From the NCBI GenBank assembly GCA_030145195.1, contig JAQYVY010000014.1, positions 1 through 64,000 of the forward strand: a stretch of DNA of 64,000 nt, written 5' to 3'. This stretch comes from Desulfuromonadales bacterium (GTDB lineage: Bacteria > Desulfobacterota > Desulfuromonadia > Desulfuromonadales > BM103). Positions within the stretch are counted from its first letter, which is position 1. The number at the start of each line of letters is the position of its first letter. A program made the translations under genes and the position numbers. This document shows positions 33,332 through 41,921 of this stretch, in pieces. Under the pieces are notes generated by a model. It searched no databases and was not told the DNA's origin. It was given only the letters and a program-made list of their open reading frames with translations.

Positions 33332-35022
33332 TATTTTATCCCAACTACGGCCTTGGCCAGGTTGTAGGTGTGATCACCGATCTTTTCGAAATTATGCAGC
33401 ATATCGATAAAGATAAGACCTGAGTTCACACTGCACTCACCGGTGTTGAGCCGATGAATGTGGTTGTTGCGCAGCTGTTCTTCCATGACGTCGATCTCTT
33501 CCTCCAGAACATTGGCCTCATCGAAGATCTCGGTATTCTTCTCGTCCAGAGCGCGAACAATCGTATCAAGAAATTCTCGCGTCAGTTTGGAAATATCTGC
33601 AATTTCACGTTGCGCCTTGTCGGAAAAAGTGATGCCCTGATCCAGCTTACGCTGGCACAGGCTCCAGAGGTTTTCGCAATGATCACCGACCCGCTCTAAG
33701 TCGTTGATCATGTTCATCATTGAGGCAATTTCCTTGGAGGTCTCGAGGGTGATCGATTTTTGCGACAGGGAAACCACAAAATCGGTGATTTCCTTCTGCA
33801 GCAGGTCGGTCAAATCTTCCTTGTTCTGGAGCGCTGGTATCCGCTTCAGATCATTGTCCTGAAGAAAAAGTTGTGTTTCCACAACCATTTCCTGGGCGGT
33901 GTTCGCCATCCGTTTAATTTCGGAACGGGCCTGAGCAAGCGCAATCGGCGGAGTATTGAGAACCCGGGTATCAAGATATTTCAGACGAAACTCAACCTCT
34001 GTGTCACGGCCCCTGACCACAGCGGTGCTCAGTTTGGCCAGAATGCCAACCAGGGGCAGGAAGATCAGGGTATTGATGATATTAAACAGGGTGTGAGTGT
34101 TGGCAATATGGCGGGCAATAAAGGGTTTATCGCCGATTGAGCCCCCCATGCGTGCCACCTGATCTTGCGTCTGGATCACAAAGTCAGCCTCTCCGGGAGT
34201 TATCGACGCAATAACGTTGGTAAAGAACGAGAAGAAGACCAACATGTAGCAAACGCCGATGGAGTTAAACAGGAAATGCGCCAGGGCGGTTCGTCGCGCC
34301 GCCAGGTTGGTGCCGATGGCGGCGATGTTAGCGGTGATAGTGGTACCGATATTCTCTCCGAGAATCAGGGCGACACTGGCCTCGAAAGAGAGAATGCCAG
34401 TGGATGCCAGGGCCAAGGTAATGCCGATCGTGGCGCTGCTGCTTTGCACGATCATCGTCAGCACGGCGCCAATCAGGACTCCCATGAGATGGTTGTTGCC
34501 AACGTACATGAAGATTTGCCGGAACTCTTCGCTGGTCTTAAGCGGATCGAAGGCCTGTTTCATGACGTCCAGACCAAAAAAGAGCAGGCCAAAGCCAAGC
34601 AGGATTTCGCCGAAGTAGCTCCATTTTCTATTTTTCGCAAAGATCTTAAAGCCTACACCAAGCCCGATCGCTGGCAGGGCGTACTTGGTAATCTTGAAAG
34701 CAATCAGTTGAGCGGTCACCGTAGTGCCAATGTTAGCGCCAAGGACAACGCCAATCGCCTGGACCAGCGACATCAAGCCCGCATTGACAAAACCAACAAC
34801 CATAACTGTGGTTGCGCTAGAGGATTGAATGATTGCGGTTACGCCGATACCGACCAACATGCCGACGCAACGATTGTTGGTCAGCGCGGCCAGGATTTTC
34901 CGCATGCGACTGCCAGCAATCTTCTGCAAGCCTTCCGACATCACCTTCATGCCAAAAAGGAAGAGACCCAGACCGCCCATCAGACCAAAAATGAGCTTCT
35001 GGTTCAATATCAAGTCAAGCAT
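33331..35022 (-). CDS. Na+/phosphate cotransporter with PhoU-like tail
   Basis: This is a 563-aa inner-membrane protein of the PNaS (NptA/YjbB) family. Two inverted transport repeats contain the signature Q-S-S-S-A-T: VTAIIQSSSATTVMVVG (about 62-78) and LTMIVQSSSATIGITLA (about 188-204). Roughly eight hydrophobic segments end near residue 330. The C-terminal third is a soluble PhoU-like helical bundle (DLERVGDHCENLWSL and MLHNFEKIGDHTYNLA, with the E/D-x-x-x-D-H metal motif). It imports, or possibly exports, phosphate with sodium. First gene of a two-gene operon with ppx. Confidence 0.92.
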   Translation of the reverse strand: MLDLILNQKLIFGLMGGLGLFLFGMKVMSEGLQKIAGSRMRKILAALTNNRCVGMLVGIGVTAIIQSSSATTVMVVGFVNAGLMSLVQAIGVVLGANIGTTVTAQLIAFKITKYALPAIGLGVGFKIFAKNRKWSYFGEILLGFGLLFFGLDVMKQAFDPLKTSEEFRQIFMYVGNNHLMGVLIGAVLTMIVQSSSATIGITLALASTGILSFEASVALILGENIGTTITANIAAIGTNLAARRTALAHFLFNSIGVCYMLVFFSFFTNVIASITPGEADFVIQTQDQVARMGGSIGDKPFIARHIANTHTLFNIINTLIFLPLVGILAKLSTAVVRGRDTEVEFRLKYLDTRVLNTPPIALAQARSEIKRMANTAQEMVVETQLFLQDNDLKRIPALQNKEDLTDLLQKEITDFVVSLSQKSITLETSKEIASMMNMINDLERVGDHCENLWSLCQRKLDQGITFSDKAQREIADISKLTREFLDTIVRALDEKNTEIFDEANVLEEEIDVMEEQLRNNHIHRLNTGECSVNSGLIFIDMLHNFEKIGDHTYNLAKAVVGIK

Positions 35023-35072
35023 TAAGAACTCCCTGAACAGGGTGTATTTTACAGATGTTATACAAATGGAAA

Positions 35073-35091
35073 CGCCTCCGAAGCGGAGGCG
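35073..35091 (-). terminator. Terminator-like hairpin after the lipoprotein gene
   Basis: Arms CGCCTCCG / CGGAGGCG are followed on the minus strand by TTTCC. It lies 19 bases beyond the stop of the 35110 gene. The short stem and weak T-tract keep confidence moderate. Confidence 0.5.
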
Positions 35092-35109
35092 CAGGCATTC
35101 TCGAAGTCT

Positions 35110-35745
35110 TTATTTCTTTACAGCAAAAGAAAAGCTGGCGATCGGTTCACCGGTGGCCTCAGCCGTCGGGAAGATGAAGACTTCCGCTCGATCCGTTCTT
35201 TCCAGGTCGGCGATAAAATAAACCAGCCCGGCAACCTTTGATTGTTTCAGAATCGGGCCTTCCGGCAGAGCTTGAGTGAAGAGGTCTTGGGGATGATATT
35301 CAGCATAAAACGGTTCGGAACTAGAGAAGGTGTCAGAAAAGGAAACCAGCGCCTGATCCTCAAGATAATAGTAACCGACATAAGGGTACGGAATCAGGTA
35401 CACCGTATCTTTGCTGACAATGTCCCGAACCCGTTCCGGAGTGATTGATCGATACTGACGGCTAGCGCCATCCTTTAAAACAAAATGCTCGCTCGGATAC
35501 GAGATCGAGGTGTCGGTTTTGTTCTCAATCACCACATAAAAAGAGGTGATATTGTCAACCATTTGATAGGGAGCAACCGACAGGGTGTCCAGCTTAACTG
35601 TGAACGCAACATCATTGCGGGTTTCGGTAATGGAGTTGTCGGCAAGGTTAATGGTGCCAGTGGGGGATGCAATAGGCGAGACATTGACGCTGCAAGCAGA
35701 ACATATACAGGCGATAAGAACTGTTAGGAACAATTTTATCTTCAT
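35110..35745 (-). CDS. Hypothetical lipoprotein
   Basis: The N-terminus MKIKLFLTVLIACICSACS is a lipoprotein signal, with either LIAC or CSAC supplying the acylated Cys. The remaining roughly 190 residues are beta-rich (FTVKLDTLSVAPYQM, SFYVVIENKTDTSISYPSEH), like an immunoglobulin-type domain describing an envelope protein. No enzyme motif. A GTG two codons earlier is in frame, but the ATG at 35745 has GGGGTG at better spacing. It follows the cNMP-binding gene by 25 bases and is probably co-transcribed. Family not recognised. Confidence 0.7.
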   Translation of the reverse strand: MKIKLFLTVLIACICSACSVNVSPIASPTGTINLADNSITETRNDVAFTVKLDTLSVAPYQMVDNITSFYVVIENKTDTSISYPSEHFVLKDGASRQYRSITPERVRDIVSKDTVYLIPYPYVGYYYLEDQALVSFSDTFSSSEPFYAEYHPQDLFTQALPEGPILKQSKVAGLVYFIADLERTDRAEVFIFPTAEATGEPIASFSFAVKK

Positions 35746-35770
35746 AATCACCCCGGTGTCTTCAGGAAAT

Positions 35771-36247
35771 TCAGGATTTTTGCATCGACCAAATCAACAT
35801 GTCGCGATATTCTTCGTTTGCTTCACGAACCCGCTTGCTGAAAACACGCACAATATTACTGACCAGTTTCAGCGCCAAATGAGCATCTTCGTTGCGGAGC
35901 TTTTCCAGATCTTTTTTCTTCAAGCTGATCAGTTCGGCATCTTCTGCGACCCTGGCGGTCGCGGAACGCGGCAGACCGTCGATGACGGCCATCTCACCAA
36001 AGATGTCTTCAGGCCCCAGAACAATCAAGGTTTTTTCATCACCCTCAGCAAACATCTTGGAGATACGGATGGTTCCTTTCTTGACCAGGAACAGCGACTC
36101 CCCGGGCATGTTCTCGATAAAAACCGTGGTTCCTTCTGCCATCTCACGTTTATCACAAACAGCGGCAAGATTTCCCAAATCTTCATCAGTAAAACCTTGT
36201 AGCATGACACTGTTCTTTATCGTGGAGAAATCATCAGCATTGATCAT
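35771..36247 (-). CDS. Cyclic-nucleotide-binding domain protein (no DNA-binding domain)
   Basis: This is essentially a single CRP-type sensor domain. Beta-roll residues MAEGTTVFIENMPGESLFLV lead to the phosphate-binding cassette GEMAVIDGLPRSATARV, followed by a C-terminal helix (FSKRVREANEEYRDM). No helix-turn-helix follows, so it is not a CRP-like activator by itself; it may act through protein contact. The frame opens at 36298, but the residues before the ATG at 36247 are hydrophobic and unlike the family; MINADDFSTIKNS fits family starts. The nucleotide ligand is unknown; the cassette has Arg-Ser as in cAMP binders. Confidence 0.85.
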   Translation of the reverse strand: MINADDFSTIKNSVMLQGFTDEDLGNLAAVCDKREMAEGTTVFIENMPGESLFLVKKGTIRISKMFAEGDEKTLIVLGPEDIFGEMAVIDGLPRSATARVAEDAELISLKKKDLEKLRNEDAHLALKLVSNIVRVFSKRVREANEEYRDMLIWSMQKS

Positions 36248-36318
36248 GGCTCTGGAGTATCTCCTATGAATGCAAAAAAGGAATAATAAGATGAACACAA
36301 AAAACGTCTTAATAGAAT

Positions 36319-36999
36319 CTACCGGTTCACGTAGTCGGGGTCAAGTTGACTGAAAGATCCCGAGGATGGCGCCGATACTGCACCAATCTTTTCCATGATG
36401 GCCTGTTCGATCGTCAGGGCGTCAATGACAGGTTTGTCAGAGAAGGACTTGGCCATCTTCGGTGCCGGCAATGGCAACTCTATCTCTTTGGCAATGGGGC
36501 TACGGTACGGCACCGGCAATGGCAATGGCAATGGCAACTCAATCTCTTCGGCAAGCCGTAATTTCTTTAAAACCGAAGGCTGATCATAGACCGCAATTTC
36601 AACCCGACGCTCCTTATCGTAATCATCTAATTTCGCACGTAAATCCCCGTAACCAGTCAAGGTGATTTCAGCCTCACAGCCTTTGGCCGCAATGATCTCG
36701 GCGATAGTGCGGGCACGGAACATCGACAAATGCATATTGCCTTCGCCACTGCCCTCCGGGCTCGAGTAACCTTCGACTCGGATCAAATGACCATTGGCTT
36801 GCAATTTGCGCAGGGTCGCCATGACCCGCGAAATCTGGTCATGTTCACTTCTATGCAGGGCCGCAGTGTTGGCCGGGAAGTAGATGGTTGCGATAACTTC
36901 TCGACTATCGATGAAAGATTCAAAAAGTGCATCGTCAGCTTTGAGCTCGCCGGGAAGACTAACAGCCAAAAGAACCAGTATGTAAATCAGGTGTCGCAT
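36319..36999 (-). CDS. OmpA-family protein with Pro-Leu linker
   Basis: It is secreted: the signal peptide MRHLIYILVLLAVSLPGELK ends near an alanine. Residues about 30-135 form an OmpA-type peptidoglycan-binding domain (IATIYFPANTAALHRSEHDQ, RVEGYSSPEGSG, LSMFRARTIAEII, ERRVEIAVY). A Leu-Pro repeat linker follows (EIELPLPLPLPVP, then EIELPLPAP), encoded by a ggcaat hexamer tract at 36513-36535. The C-terminal tail (IDALTIEQAIMEKIGAV, then GSFSQLD) also occurs in the upstream OmpA gene. The start at 36999 has GGAGG just ahead; the longer frame to 37044 is less likely. Second gene of a pair. Confidence 0.82.
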   Translation of the reverse strand: MRHLIYILVLLAVSLPGELKADDALFESFIDSREVIATIYFPANTAALHRSEHDQISRVMATLRKLQANGHLIRVEGYSSPEGSGEGNMHLSMFRARTIAEIIAAKGCEAEITLTGYGDLRAKLDDYDKERRVEIAVYDQPSVLKKLRLAEEIELPLPLPLPVPYRSPIAKEIELPLPAPKMAKSFSDKPVIDALTIEQAIMEKIGAVSAPSSGSFSQLDPDYVNR

Positions 37000-37018
37000 G
37001 AGCTTCCTCCATCGAAAA

Positions 37019-38683
37019 TCATTGTGGCGTCTTCTGACCTTCAACAGTGTCGATTTGGCTAAAGGCGCCAGCTGGCTTGGCTGTCACCGAACCCGTTTTC
37101 TCCATGATCGCCTCTTCTATGGACAAAGGGTCAATCGTCGGGCTATCAACCACGGTCGCATTATCTGCGCCCCTTAACGGCAAGGTTTGCCCTTGAGGAA
37201 TCTCCTTAGGAATGACCTCGAGTTCAACCTCTTCAAAACCTTCAGGCACCAGAAGCAGCAATTCGATCCGGCGGTTTTTGGCGCGACCTTCGTCAGATGC
37301 GTTGTCGGCAATAGGTGTGCTTTCGCCGAAGCCCTTGACAAAAATCCGGGCCGGATCCAGACCATCACGTAAGACCAAGTGGGTTGCTGCCGCCACGGCA
37401 CGCTTAAAAGAAAGATCCTGATTATAGGCTTCGGAGCCAACATTATCAGTGTGTCCCTCAATACTGAGGATAAAGTACTCACCCCTTTGGCGCAGTTCTT
37501 CTGCAACCAGAGAAAGTGCCTTACGCCCTTCCTCAGACAGATCCCATTGATTGTATTCAAAGGTAAAGTCAGGCAAGCGGAAGCGCCGCTTTACTTTTGC
37601 CACAAACGGTTCTTGCGGCAACGCTGAGTCACTGACAGGTCTGAGTGTTCCGACCGAACTGACCGGTGAAATCTCAAGGGCAGAAAGTTCTGGCGATTTG
37701 AGGCGACTGGCTGGATCAACAAAAACTTGCTGATTCGGATCCTTGAGCGGAATCTCCAGATGACTGATCGGCGATGGTGTCATTGGAGCTTTTGAAAGCA
37801 AGGGGGTCAGAAGTCTGATTTTGCTGACCTTGACCGGCTCGAGGGGTTCATCGACAACATCCGGGTCAACCAACCTGGGGACCGGGCGGTTAAAAGTACC
37901 GACCCCCTGGCAGGTAGTGAGGCCAAAGATGGCCCGCCAGTTGGGGCTACCGTCTGAAAGCCCCATAGCGCCGCCAAGATTCAATGTCAGATGCGGGGTT
38001 ATGAAATACTGAAAGCCAATCGTGGCCTCAGTCGGACCTTCCATGCCGGCAAGCTTTCCGGTTTCATAGCTGAATTCGGCAAGCAAGCGCAAACGTGTCA
38101 CCGGAAAATACTCCAGGCCACCGCCAAACAACATCTGGTCATCATATTTGAGGGTAGATGGCGAATCGTTGGAAGCGTAACCGGCGTTGGCGTGAATACC
38201 GATCTGGTCTAGGTTGTAACTGGCAATGACCCGACCAACATAATCAGTCAAACCATCAAAGTCGGTATTATCAGAGACCAGACGTCGTGCCTGGGTATCA
38301 ACCGCAATGCGAAAGGCGTCCGATCTTTTGCCGAAAACCCGCAATTTGAAGCCGGCGTTGGCATAACCGCGACCGCTGGTATCCTCATCGCCATTAAAAA
38401 GCAGGTTCGGGTAGGAACCGTAGGATTCGATAAAGGTGCCCAAACCCATGGTTATAGTGGTCGGGATAATTAAGCTGCCACCCGTGTTGCCAGTTCCAGT
38501 ATCAACGCCATCAGAGCAGTTAGCCCACAGTCCCACGCAGATATTGCCCTCATTCAGGGTTTGCGCAACGGGTTGTGACAACAAACCCGAATCACCAAAC
38601 TGGCCGGGATTTGCCATGGACTCTGCAGAGACAAACAGCAAGAACATCAGCAGCAATAATAAGCAGTTCAAAAGACGCGGCAT
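37019..38683 (-). CDS. OmpA-family outer-membrane protein with N-terminal barrel
   Basis: The signal peptide is MPRLLNCLLLLLMFLLFVSA. Residues about 60-270 look like an outer-membrane beta-barrel (alternating strands such as GYANAGFKLRVFG, GGGLEYFPVTRLRLLAEF, YFITPHLTLNLGGAMG). A Pro-rich linker follows. The OmpA peptidoglycan-binding domain lies at about 375-480 (FEYNQWDLSEEGRKAL, ILSIEGHTDNVGSEAYN, ARIFVKGFGESTPI, NRRIELLLLV). The C-terminal tail shares IDPLSIEEAIMEKTG and AFSQID with the gene downstream. The frame opens at 38752, but the signal peptide fits the ATG at 38683. It links outer membrane and cell wall. Confidence 0.85.
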   Translation of the reverse strand: MPRLLNCLLLLLMFLLFVSAESMANPGQFGDSGLLSQPVAQTLNEGNICVGLWANCSDGVDTGTGNTGGSLIIPTTITMGLGTFIESYGSYPNLLFNGDEDTSGRGYANAGFKLRVFGKRSDAFRIAVDTQARRLVSDNTDFDGLTDYVGRVIASYNLDQIGIHANAGYASNDSPSTLKYDDQMLFGGGLEYFPVTRLRLLAEFSYETGKLAGMEGPTEATIGFQYFITPHLTLNLGGAMGLSDGSPNWRAIFGLTTCQGVGTFNRPVPRLVDPDVVDEPLEPVKVSKIRLLTPLLSKAPMTPSPISHLEIPLKDPNQQVFVDPASRLKSPELSALEISPVSSVGTLRPVSDSALPQEPFVAKVKRRFRLPDFTFEYNQWDLSEEGRKALSLVAEELRQRGEYFILSIEGHTDNVGSEAYNQDLSFKRAVAAATHLVLRDGLDPARIFVKGFGESTPIADNASDEGRAKNRRIELLLLVPEGFEEVELEVIPKEIPQGQTLPLRGADNATVVDSPTIDPLSIEEAIMEKTGSVTAKPAGAFSQIDTVEGQKTPQ

Positions 38684-38981
38684 AAAAAAGGTACAGTCCT
38701 CAAATCGATAAATAATTCCCGTGGTTCTACCATTATGGAACGACAAAATCAACTTATCCTTTGGCGGCAGAGTCAGGCCATCAGCATTAGATATCAGGGC
38801 TTTCAGGGCCTATCAAAACCTGCCGCTCGGATGAAAACAGAGGAAACCTATTGATAATTAAACAATTATCGTGCCATAACCGCTACCAAACCAGAGATTC
38901 TTCCGAACCGATAAAAGGCTAACCTTTTCAGTCAATTACAGTGACACAAACAGCTATGGCCCAGCTTCACAAATAAAAGAC

Positions 38982-39022
38982 AAAAAAAAGCCGGGAAAAC
39001 ACTTAGGTGTTCCCGGCTTTTA
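38982..39022 (-). terminator. Terminator of the HU/IHF-like gene
   Basis: On the minus strand AAAAGCCGGGAACACC-TAA-GTGTTTTCCCGGCTTTT is followed by a T-run, 22 bases after the HU/IHF stop. The symmetric A/T ends would also allow use in the other direction. Confidence 0.88.
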
Positions 39023-39043
39023 GACTGTTGCTGCGCAAACGAG

Positions 39044-39325
39044 TCAGGCTTTACCGTTGACCTTCTCACGCAATTCTTTGCCGACCTTGAAAAATGGCAA
39101 TTTTTTCGGACGAACCTTAATGACTTCGCCGGTTTTCGGATTCCGACCCATGTAGGCCTGGTAGTCCTTGACGACAAAACTGCCAAAGCCGCGGATTTCG
39201 ATCCGTCCACCCGTCGTCAGGGTCTCTGCCATTGAGTCGAAAACAATATTTATGATCTCTTCGGATTTTTTGTAAGTAAGCCCATTACGGGCGGCCAAAG
39301 CCTCAACCAATTCTGACTTATTCAT
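39044..39325 (-). CDS. HU/IHF-family DNA-bending protein (IhfB-like)
   Basis: This 93-aa histone-like protein has the core IEIRGFGSFVVKDYQAYMGR and then NPKTGEVIKVRPK, the beta-arm with the intercalating proline in RNPKTG. The N-terminal MNKSELVEALAARNGLT resembles the IHF beta subunit more than HU. It bends DNA and shapes nucleoid and sigma-54 promoters. GGAGG is seven bases before the ATG. Monocistronic with its own terminator. HU versus IHF beta cannot be fully separated from sequence alone. Confidence 0.92.
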   Translation of the reverse strand: MNKSELVEALAARNGLTYKKSEEIINIVFDSMAETLTTGGRIEIRGFGSFVVKDYQAYMGRNPKTGEVIKVRPKKLPFFKVGKELREKVNGKA

Positions 39326-39485
39326 AATACCTCCGGAGCATTTTATCTTCTGCTGCCTGGTTCGATTTGCGGCAACATAAACAGCAAACTCAAGACAATA
39401 TTACTGTGTTGTTCCCGTGTGTCAAGAACTTCAACCAGTATTTTCAAAGGTTTGTGAGGTTTCTTCTGTAGAGACAACAAAAAGA

Positions 39486-40052
39486 TCAGATCGTTGTAAA
39501 GGGAGATAATGTCCAAATAATACGGGCATCACCATCGCCAACGTTGTCCCAGCGGTGCGGCAGGTGTGATTTAAAAGAGAGACTGTCTCCAGAAGAGAGG
39601 TTGTAAACCTCAGTAGCGATGGTCACTTGCAGCTGCCCTTCAAGGAGAAAAATCAGTTCATCCCCTGGGTGGTGCATATGTTTATCGCCACTAGTCCCGT
39701 GCTTGGGGACAGTACAGAGAAAGGACATGAACTGCGGGTCTCTCAGCCCGGATGTGAACGATTCCGTGTGCATATTATCACTGTCATCATAAACGGTTGT
39801 GTCCCTCTCCCCAGGAGAAGAATGCACGATTTCATGCGTCGTCGAGACCTCTTCGACAAAGTAATTTATGCTTTTATCGAAAACAACAGCCAGCTTCATC
39901 AATATTTCTACCGACGGAATTGTCAGTCCGCGTTCGATTCTGGAAATCATATTTGAAGACACTTTAGATCGAGCGGCAAGATGCTGGATAGTCATGTCGT
40001 TATTCAGTCGAATCGCTTTGAGCTTTTTACCAACTATTTTTTTTAATTTCAT
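39486..40052 (-). CDS. XRE-family regulator with cupin domain, copy 1
   Basis: This 188-aa regulator has an N-terminal XRE helix-turn-helix (about 8-65, MTIQHLAARSKVSSNMISRI followed by ERGLTIPSVEIL) and a C-terminal cupin_2 sensor (about 115-185, HMHHPGDELIFLLEGQLQV, DSLSFKSHLPHRW). The cupin retains several His, so it may hold a metal or bind a small acid or amino acid, as in the PuuR/MngR group. It is paralogous to the next gene (same length, same layout), probably a local duplication. Upstream of bioB; the target is unknown. Confidence 0.88.
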   Translation of the reverse strand: MKLKKIVGKKLKAIRLNNDMTIQHLAARSKVSSNMISRIERGLTIPSVEILMKLAVVFDKSINYFVEEVSTTHEIVHSSPGERDTTVYDDSDNMHTESFTSGLRDPQFMSFLCTVPKHGTSGDKHMHHPGDELIFLLEGQLQVTIATEVYNLSSGDSLSFKSHLPHRWDNVGDGDARIIWTLSPFTTI

Positions 40053-40175
40053 ACCAACAATCTTCCAGGGTAAATTTGTTTGTCTGCGGAAACCCTATCT
40101 ATCAATCAAGTTTTACCGAACAGTCACTTATTCAAAGCCAGCCTGATGCTGGAATGCTATTCTAACAAACTGGGC

Positions 40176-40739
40176 TCAGTTGAGACTTGGGGCGGGAGAG
40201 ACAACCCACAACACGCGGGTTTGCCCATCACTCAAGTTACACCAACGGTGCGGGAACGAGGCCTTGAAGACGATGGAGTCACCCTCGGCGAGCTCATAAC
40301 GGGCCTCATCGACGATAAACTCCAGGCTGCCTTCGAGAACCAGAGCAAATTCTTCGCCCGTATGAACCATCCCACCGTCGCCGCTGTTGCAATGAGGTTC
40401 AAGCGTGTCGCAAAAAACTGTAAAGTTCGGATCTCTCAGTCCTTGGGTCAAGCTGACAATCTGATGCTTGTCTTCAAAGAAAAAGATGGGTTCTCCCTGC
40501 CCCTTACGAGTATGAATCACCGTTGTGCCTTTTTCTGCTTCCTGAACAAAGTAATTTATACTCATGCCGAAAGACCCTGCCAGCTTAACCAGGATCTCAA
40601 CAGAAGGCGTTGTGAGACCACGTTCTATTCTTGATATCATGTTTGACGAGACACCAGAATCTGTAGCTAACTCCTGAATAGTCATGTCATTGCGTAGACG
40701 TGTAGACTTTAATTTCTTCCCGATCAGTTTCTTAACCAT
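40176..40739 (-). CDS. XRE-family regulator with cupin domain, copy 2
   Basis: This 187-aa paralogue of the preceding regulator has an HTH (MTIQELATDSGVSSNMISRI, then ERGLTTPSVEILVKL) and a cupin (MVHTGEEFALVLEGSLEFIV, DSIVFKASFPHRWCN). It starts within 190 bases of bioB and is transcribed away from it, so the shared region could carry its operator; a TATACCA / TGGTATA palindrome lies there. It may regulate itself, the other copy or bioBD. Ligand unknown. Confidence 0.88.
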   Translation of the reverse strand: MVKKLIGKKLKSTRLRNDMTIQELATDSGVSSNMISRIERGLTTPSVEILVKLAGSFGMSINYFVQEAEKGTTVIHTRKGQGEPIFFFEDKHQIVSLTQGLRDPNFTVFCDTLEPHCNSGDGGMVHTGEEFALVLEGSLEFIVDEARYELAEGDSIVFKASFPHRWCNLSDGQTRVLWVVSPAPSLN

Positions 40740-40813
40740 TTCCAGTTGACTCCAATTACAGTAAAAATGAAATATTGTTTTATCAGTTAGAAGCAGAGTC
40801 TGTCAATGCATTA

Positions 40814-40840
40814 TATACCAAATATCACATAAATGGTATA
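40814..40840. promoter_or_regulatory. Inverted repeat TATACCA-N13-TGGTATA, candidate operator
   Basis: A perfect 7-bp inverted repeat lies between the divergent XRE-cupin and bioB genes, 75 bases upstream of the regulator start. Position and symmetry suit an operator for the HTH regulator; binding is not shown. Confidence 0.5.
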
Positions 40841-40846
40841 AAAGTA

Positions 40847-40877
40847 TTGTCAACTCATCAACGCGGCTGGTTGACAA
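40847..40877. promoter_or_regulatory. BirA-like biotin operator
   Basis: TTGTCAAC-N15-GTTGACAA is a perfect 8-bp inverted repeat. It resembles known BirA sites (TTGTAAAC with about 14-16 bases and GTTTACAA) in arm sequence and spacing. The right arm overlaps the -35 box of the bioB promoter, as expected for biotin repression by BirA. Confidence 0.75.
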
Positions 40878-40899
40878 CATCTGTATGATAGCCGATAAT
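40871..40899 (+). promoter_or_regulatory. bioBD promoter
   Basis: -35 TTGACA (40871-40876), 17-base spacer, -10 GATAAT (40894-40899), a near-consensus sigma-70 promoter 33 bases upstream of the bioB ATG. A ribosome-binding site (caGGAGttcata) follows. It overlaps the BirA-like operator. Confidence 0.78.
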
Positions 40900-40931
40900 C
40901 CTGAAGCGAAAACGACCACAGGAGTTCATAA

Positions 40932-41921
40932 ATGATATACAACGATAAAGCAGCAGCGCTGCTCAGGCAAGTCAAAGCAGGCCAGGCACCAACACGCAAT
41001 CAGGGCGTGGAGCTGATAAATGCACGCGGAGCGGAATATACGGCTTACATGGCGGGGGCACACCATCTCAAAGAAGAGATTTTCGGCGACAGAGTCCTCC
41101 TCTGCTCGATAATTAATGCTAAGTCCGGCAAGTGCAAGGAGAACTGTACTTTTTGTGCGCAATCGGCGCATTACGCAACCAACACCCCGGTTTATCCGCT
41201 GAAGACACACCAGGAAATTATGGCAGGGGCGAAGCAGGCCCAGCAAGAAAACTCTCATTGTTTCGGCATTGTAACCAGTGGTACCAAACCGAAAGAGGGA
41301 GAGGAGTTCGACACAATTCTTGGGGCTTTGCGTGAAATCAGCGCCAACTACGCCATTGAACCATCCGCTTCACTGGGTCTGTTAACCGAGGAGATGGCCA
41401 AGGAACTCGCGGCAGCAGGCTGTGTCACCTACCACCACAACCTCGAAACATCACGCTCTTTCTTCCCGGAAATATGCACGACCCATGATTATGAAGAAGA
41501 TGTGGTCACAGTTAAGCGAGCCAAAGCGGCTGGCATGAAAGTCTGCTGCGGCGGAATTCTGGGCCTGGGCGAATCCGCACTTCAAAGGGTTGAGCTCGCC
41601 GAAACGCTACGCCAACTTGATGTCGATTCGGTGCCACTGAACTTTCTCAACCCGGTGGCAGGCACCCCTCTTGAGGACAGAAGGGTCTTGACCCCAATGG
41701 ACTGTCTGCGTGCCATCACCATGTTCCGCTATTTTTTACCAAAGAAGCCGATCAGTGTCTGCGGTGGTCGTGAGACCAACCTCCGGGAACTCCAGTCCTG
41801 GATTTTTATGGCTGGAGCCAGCGGCACAATGACTGGCAACTATCTAACAACTTCTGGAAGAGACAAAAGCACTGACATGCAAATGTTCAGGGACGTCGAG
41901 GTCAACACACATGCTTGCTGA
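40932..41921 (+). CDS. bioB: Biotin synthase
   Basis: This radical-SAM enzyme inserts sulfur into dethiobiotin to form biotin. The 329-aa protein has the SAM cluster CKENCTFCAQS (C-x3-C-x2-C, about 67-77). Conserved GIVTSGTKP-like and ASLGLLTEEMAKELA segments follow, then YHHNLETSRSFFPEICTTHD, GGILGLGE and the late Arg and NYLTTSGR that bind the second cluster and substrate. First gene of bioBD, behind a near-consensus promoter with a BirA-like operator; ends overlapping bioD by 11 bases. No bioA, bioF or bioC is in the window. Confidence 0.96.
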   Translation: MIYNDKAAALLRQVKAGQAPTRNQGVELINARGAEYTAYMAGAHHLKEEIFGDRVLLCSIINAKSGKCKENCTFCAQSAHYATNTPVYPLKTHQEIMAGAKQAQQENSHCFGIVTSGTKPKEGEEFDTILGALREISANYAIEPSASLGLLTEEMAKELAAAGCVTYHHNLETSRSFFPEICTTHDYEEDVVTVKRAKAAGMKVCCGGILGLGESALQRVELAETLRQLDVDSVPLNFLNPVAGTPLEDRRVLTPMDCLRAITMFRYFLPKKPISVCGGRETNLRELQSWIFMAGASGTMTGNYLTTSGRDKSTDMQMFRDVEVNTHAC

